NCBI GenBank assembly: GCA_910585255.1
Contig: CAJUEI010000174.1
Coordinates: 1-8,036 of the forward strand
Reading direction: 5' to 3'
DNA length: 8,036 nucleotides
Source of the DNA: an uncultured Lachnospiraceae bacterium
GTDB taxonomy: Bacteria; Bacillota; Clostridia; Lachnospirales; Lachnospiraceae
In this document: in pieces, positions 6,018 to 8,036 of the stretch
Position numbering within the stretch: the stretch's first letter is position 1
Layout: each line of letters starts with the position of its first letter
Translations under genes and position numbers: made by a program
The notes under the pieces: model-generated
Told to the model about the DNA's origin: nothing
Databases searched by the model: none
What the model saw: the letters and a program-made list of their open reading frames with translations, nothing else

Positions 6018-6029
6018 ATATGTACATAT
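6018..6029. promoter_or_regulatory. Candidate operator palindrome ATATGTACATAT
   Basis: A perfect 12-bp palindrome lies in the predicted ABC leader. The same motif recurs at 6141-6150 and as separated half-sites ATATGTA (6180-6186) and TACATAT (6204-6210). The recurrence across a divergent promoter region suggests a dimeric regulator. The binding protein is not identified; the adjacent XRE-like gene product is the first candidate. Confidence 0.45.
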
Positions 6030-6127
6030 TAAATCCCAGCCATAACCCGTTGATATTCCTGATATTTGTTATATCAAATTCCTTTTATTCTAAAGTTATT
6101 TCTGTCTTAGTTTTATTATTTATCATT

Positions 6128-6156
6128 ATCCTAGCATAACATGTACATATTGTCAA
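6128..6156 (-). promoter_or_regulatory. Promoter of the ABC exporter genes
   Basis: On the minus strand TTGACA (6151-6156) and TAGGAT (6128-6133) are 17 nt apart, with TG one base before the -10 (extended -10). The spacer holds ATATGTACAT, the operator-like motif, so a protein bound there would block polymerase. It implies a leader of roughly 310 nt before the ABC start at 5812, containing the tandem repeat and the second palindrome. Confidence 0.7.
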
Positions 6157-6201
6157 TATTTTTTAATTTTTTATTTATTATATGTAGAATATATGTTCTT
6201 A

Positions 6202-6230
6202 TTTACATATTATAATTTATTCCTTATAAT
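6202..6230 (+). promoter_or_regulatory. Promoter of the XRE-like gene
   Basis: TTTACA (6202-6207) and TATAAT (6225-6230) are 17 nt apart, pointing rightward. The -35 overlaps the TACATAT half-site (6204-6210), which fits autoregulation. The leader would be about 110 nt. A second TATAAT at 6322-6327 has no good -35 and sits too close to the ribosome-binding site. Confidence 0.65.
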
Positions 6231-6334
6231 AAATTAAGCCATAACACCAGCAGATTTAACGCCTATTACCAGCCTCCTCTACATCAAATACCATATTTCA
6301 AAATGCTAAAAAACGATACATTATAATTATAAAT

Positions 6335-6340
6335 GAGGTG
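6335..6340 (+). promoter_or_regulatory. Ribosome-binding site of the XRE-like gene
   Basis: GAGGTG is 6 nt before ATG 6347. The in-frame GTG at 6338 lies within this ribosome-binding site, so it is not the start. Confidence 0.8.
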
Positions 6341-6346
6341 AAATTT

Positions 6347-7861
6347 ATGTTTGCAGAAAAAATAAAATTAACAGACGCTTACTTAGATTTAATTATACAG
6401 AAACGAAAAGAACATTCCTTTACTGCCTATCAGCTTTCCGAACATATCGGAAAAAATAAATCCTGGCTGCCCAATATTGAAAACCGCCGCACAAAAAATA
6501 TCACAAAAGAAGAGTTTCTTTTAATCTTTCAGGATTTCGCAAAAAACGAAAATATCGACACAGAAACCTATATTATAAAATATCTGCCGCCGAACGCTTT
6601 AATCGAATTAGAAGACAATACCTGTGTGCCCTGCTATTATCTAAAAGCAAAACTAAACCTATCACCACAGGAAACCGCTTTTGCCGAGCTTACCCATCCA
6701 TCCAGCGAATTATCCCAATTAAATCAGTCCCTATCTGATTTTACTCAAACAATTCAACAGATATTTTTTACACTATCTGATCAGGAAAAACAAACTCTAT
6801 TAGATATGCTACCAACTATGACCCAAAACCTTTGCTGCCATTTTCCTATCACTTATTCCTTATATCGACTCTCCCTCTTTCGCAATCCTCTCCCCCTTTG
6901 CGATAACGATAATCCCGAGTCCCACACCCCTCTAATAAGTGATAAAAATTCCAATCATATCAACAGTAATATCAAACTCGCTAAGTGGAATTTCTGGAAA
7001 CCTCTAATAAGTGATAAAAATTCCAGTCATATCAACCTTAACAATGCTCCGCCTTCCAATACACTTTCCGAAAATAAAGAGAAAGAACACCAGTATTCTA
7101 AAACTCCATTTTTAGAAGACATTTCTAATCTTATAGAAAATTTCTCCATTATTCTTTCTCTTATTAACGCAAAAGCAAACATATACCGTTTTTTTGACCC
7201 AAATTTTTCAAACGAAACACTATCCTATAAAATCGAGCATTACCAATATGGAAATTTACAAGAACTAACTGAAATCTTATTTGATATTGAAACTTATAGT
7301 TATGCAATCTATAATTACACCACTCTCTTTTATAAAGACACTAACATAAAAAAAGAAGAATACACTCTAAACTATCAAGAATTATACCAGATTCTTCTTC
7401 AATTTATAAAAGACTTTTTATGCATAGCAGAACTATCCTATCCCTTTGAATTTCAACTTCCCCATATCCATCCGACAAAAGAAGAATTAGAAAAAAAACA
7501 CTTAGAAACCACCAATATCTTATTCCAAATAAGAAACCTATTCTATACAGAATATAACAGCAGCACTAAAAACAACAAAAAAATCCCATTTTTACCAGAA
7601 TCATCTGAACCTTACCTCGATTATTCCGATAAATTTAACAAAACAAAAATACAAAAAACTCAAAAAGAACAAAAATTTCAAAAGGAACCACTCTTCTCTG
7701 AACATAATAAAGAAAATGAGTCTAACAATCAAAGAGAGAGCGATCCTATAAAATCTAAGCAAGACAACATAAAACACAAAATCAAAGAAAAGGAGAAACA
7801 TAAAATCAAAGAAAAGAATAAAGAGAAAATCAAAGAAAAAGAGAAACCAAAAATACTATAA
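6347..7861 (+). CDS. XRE-like helix-turn-helix protein with long charged tail
   Basis: This protein has about 504 residues. The first 80 form a Cro/C1-type helix-turn-helix: YLDLIIQKRKEHSFTAYQLS, then EHIGKNKSWLPNIENRR with the expected recognition-helix pattern. The rest matches nothing I recognise. Residues about 85-200 look helical. A low-complexity stretch near 195-245 contains a duplicated segment (PLISDKNSNHIN, then PLISDKNSSHIN), then another mixed helical region follows (about 250-390). The tail (about 410-504) is polar, N/K/E-rich and ends in three 8-residue repeats (KIKEKEKH, KIKEKNKE, KIKEKEKP). Typical XRE repressors are much shorter, so this is a DNA-binding domain fused to a large partner or sensor region. 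It is transcribed away from the ABC genes and shares the promoter region with them. The DNA-binding domain is well supported; regulation of the exporter is inferred. Confidence 0.85.
   Translation: MFAEKIKLTDAYLDLIIQKRKEHSFTAYQLSEHIGKNKSWLPNIENRRTKNITKEEFLLIFQDFAKNENIDTETYIIKYLPPNALIELEDNTCVPCYYLKAKLNLSPQETAFAELTHPSSELSQLNQSLSDFTQTIQQIFFTLSDQEKQTLLDMLPTMTQNLCCHFPITYSLYRLSLFRNPLPLCDNDNPESHTPLISDKNSNHINSNIKLAKWNFWKPLISDKNSSHINLNNAPPSNTLSENKEKEHQYSKTPFLEDISNLIENFSIILSLINAKANIYRFFDPNFSNETLSYKIEHYQYGNLQELTEILFDIETYSYAIYNYTTLFYKDTNIKKEEYTLNYQELYQILLQFIKDFLCIAELSYPFEFQLPHIHPTKEELEKKHLETTNILFQIRNLFYTEYNSSTKNNKKIPFLPESSEPYLDYSDKFNKTKIQKTQKEQKFQKEPLFSEHNKENESNNQRESDPIKSKQDNIKHKIKEKEKHKIKEKNKEKIKEKEKPKIL
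6929..7036 (+). repeat. 36-bp direct repeat inside the XRE-like gene
   Basis: The 36 bases at 6929-6964 recur at 7001-7036 with one difference, spaced 72 bp apart, so the reading frame is kept. The repeats encode PLISDKNSNHIN and PLISDKNSSHIN. The intervening 36 bases are not repeated. This could arise by an in-frame duplication, and recombination between copies would remove 24 codons without a frameshift. Confidence 0.85.
7778..7858 (+). repeat. 24-bp tandem repeats encoding a KIKEK tail
   Basis: Three imperfect 24-bp units encode KIKEKEKH, KIKEKNKE and KIKEKEKP at the end of the XRE-like protein. The products are lysine-rich with alternating charge. Repeat number may vary between strains by slippage. 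The tail may bind nucleic acid or be disordered. Confidence 0.75.
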
Positions 7862-7950
7862 TATACTCTCACCACTCAAAAAATTTAGTACCGCAAGACC
7901 TGAACCAATAAAGAAAAGAAAAATTCAAACATAGATTGAGGAAAAAAACA

Positions 7951-8036
7951 GCCAGAGTGCGGTATGGCAGTGATGTGACTTCGGAAGAAAGTTAGAAGCT
8001 CTTAAACTTCTGTCGATCCACTAGGATTTTTGCCAT
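7951..8036 (+). repeat. R1 structured palindromic repeat, copy 3 (cut by window edge)
   Basis: This 5' half matches copy 2 from its outer arm through the start of the small hairpin (ending TTTTTGCCAT). It shares the internal-loop sequence GTGACTT-GGA-GAAAGTTAGAAG. Differences from copy 2 in the outer arm (for example AGTGCGGTATGG in place of AGTTCGATATGG) predict matching changes in the 3' arm beyond the window. No gene is seen between the XRE-like stop and this repeat (7862-7950). Confidence 0.85.

Noticed and set aside
6322..6327. TATAAT just upstream of the XRE-like gene as its main -10 box
   Set aside because: No acceptable -35 lies at 16-18 nt, and transcription would begin at the ribosome-binding site. 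The pair at 6202-6230 is better.

Overview
The window looks like chromosomal DNA of a low-GC gut Firmicute, most likely a Lachnospiraceae member. The reasons are the AT-rich intergenic DNA, strong AGGAGG ribosome-binding sites, sigma-A-type promoters, a Tn916-like integrase whose N-terminus reads MSRRGENI, and a dispersed repeat whose spurious translation (ARCTGELHAGPSGWI) I recall from Lachnospiraceae annotations. That last point is memory, not a search.

Region 1 (1-1472) is a tyrosine recombinase gene on the minus strand (57-1178). It lies between two copies of an 11-3-11 palindrome, TTCGTAGATTG and CAATCTACGAA around a 3-nt centre. The centre reads TAG at the right copy (1376-1400) and CTA at the left copy (1-20, cut by the window edge), so the two sites are in inverted orientation. 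Inside the flanked segment a consensus promoter (TTGACA, 17 nt, TATAAT; 1278-1306) points outward through the right site into an intrinsic terminator at 1439-1472. This reads as a self-contained invertible promoter cassette. In the orientation seen, its promoter is wasted on a terminator. After inversion it would drive a leftward gene outside the window.

Region 2 (about 1480-2345) is a repeat-rich spacer. It holds a minus-oriented and a plus-oriented copy of a roughly 235-nt palindromic repeat (R1; a third copy is cut by the right window edge) and one copy of a 145-165-nt repeat (R2). A second R2 copy lies at 4020-4163. R1 arms differ between copies but keep pairing through compensatory changes, so R1 is under structural constraint. 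R2 ends in a GAAGTCCCC/GGGGACTTC hairpin that resembles the ends of IS200/IS605 elements.

Region 3 (2300-5812, minus strand) encodes two half-size ABC exporters, each with a transmembrane domain fused to an ATPase domain, probably forming a heterodimer. R2 copy B separates the two genes and supplies the last codons of the upstream one. R1 copy 2 supplies the last 14 codons of the downstream one.

Region 4 (5813-6346) is a divergent promoter region with repeated ATATGTACATAT-type half-sites and a 9-bp tandem repeat in the exporter leader. Region 5 (6347-7861, plus strand) encodes a roughly 504-residue protein with an N-terminal XRE-like helix-turn-helix and a long polar, lysine/glutamate-rich tail. 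It is the natural candidate regulator of the exporter pair. The final 170 bases hold no recognised gene and end in the third R1 copy.
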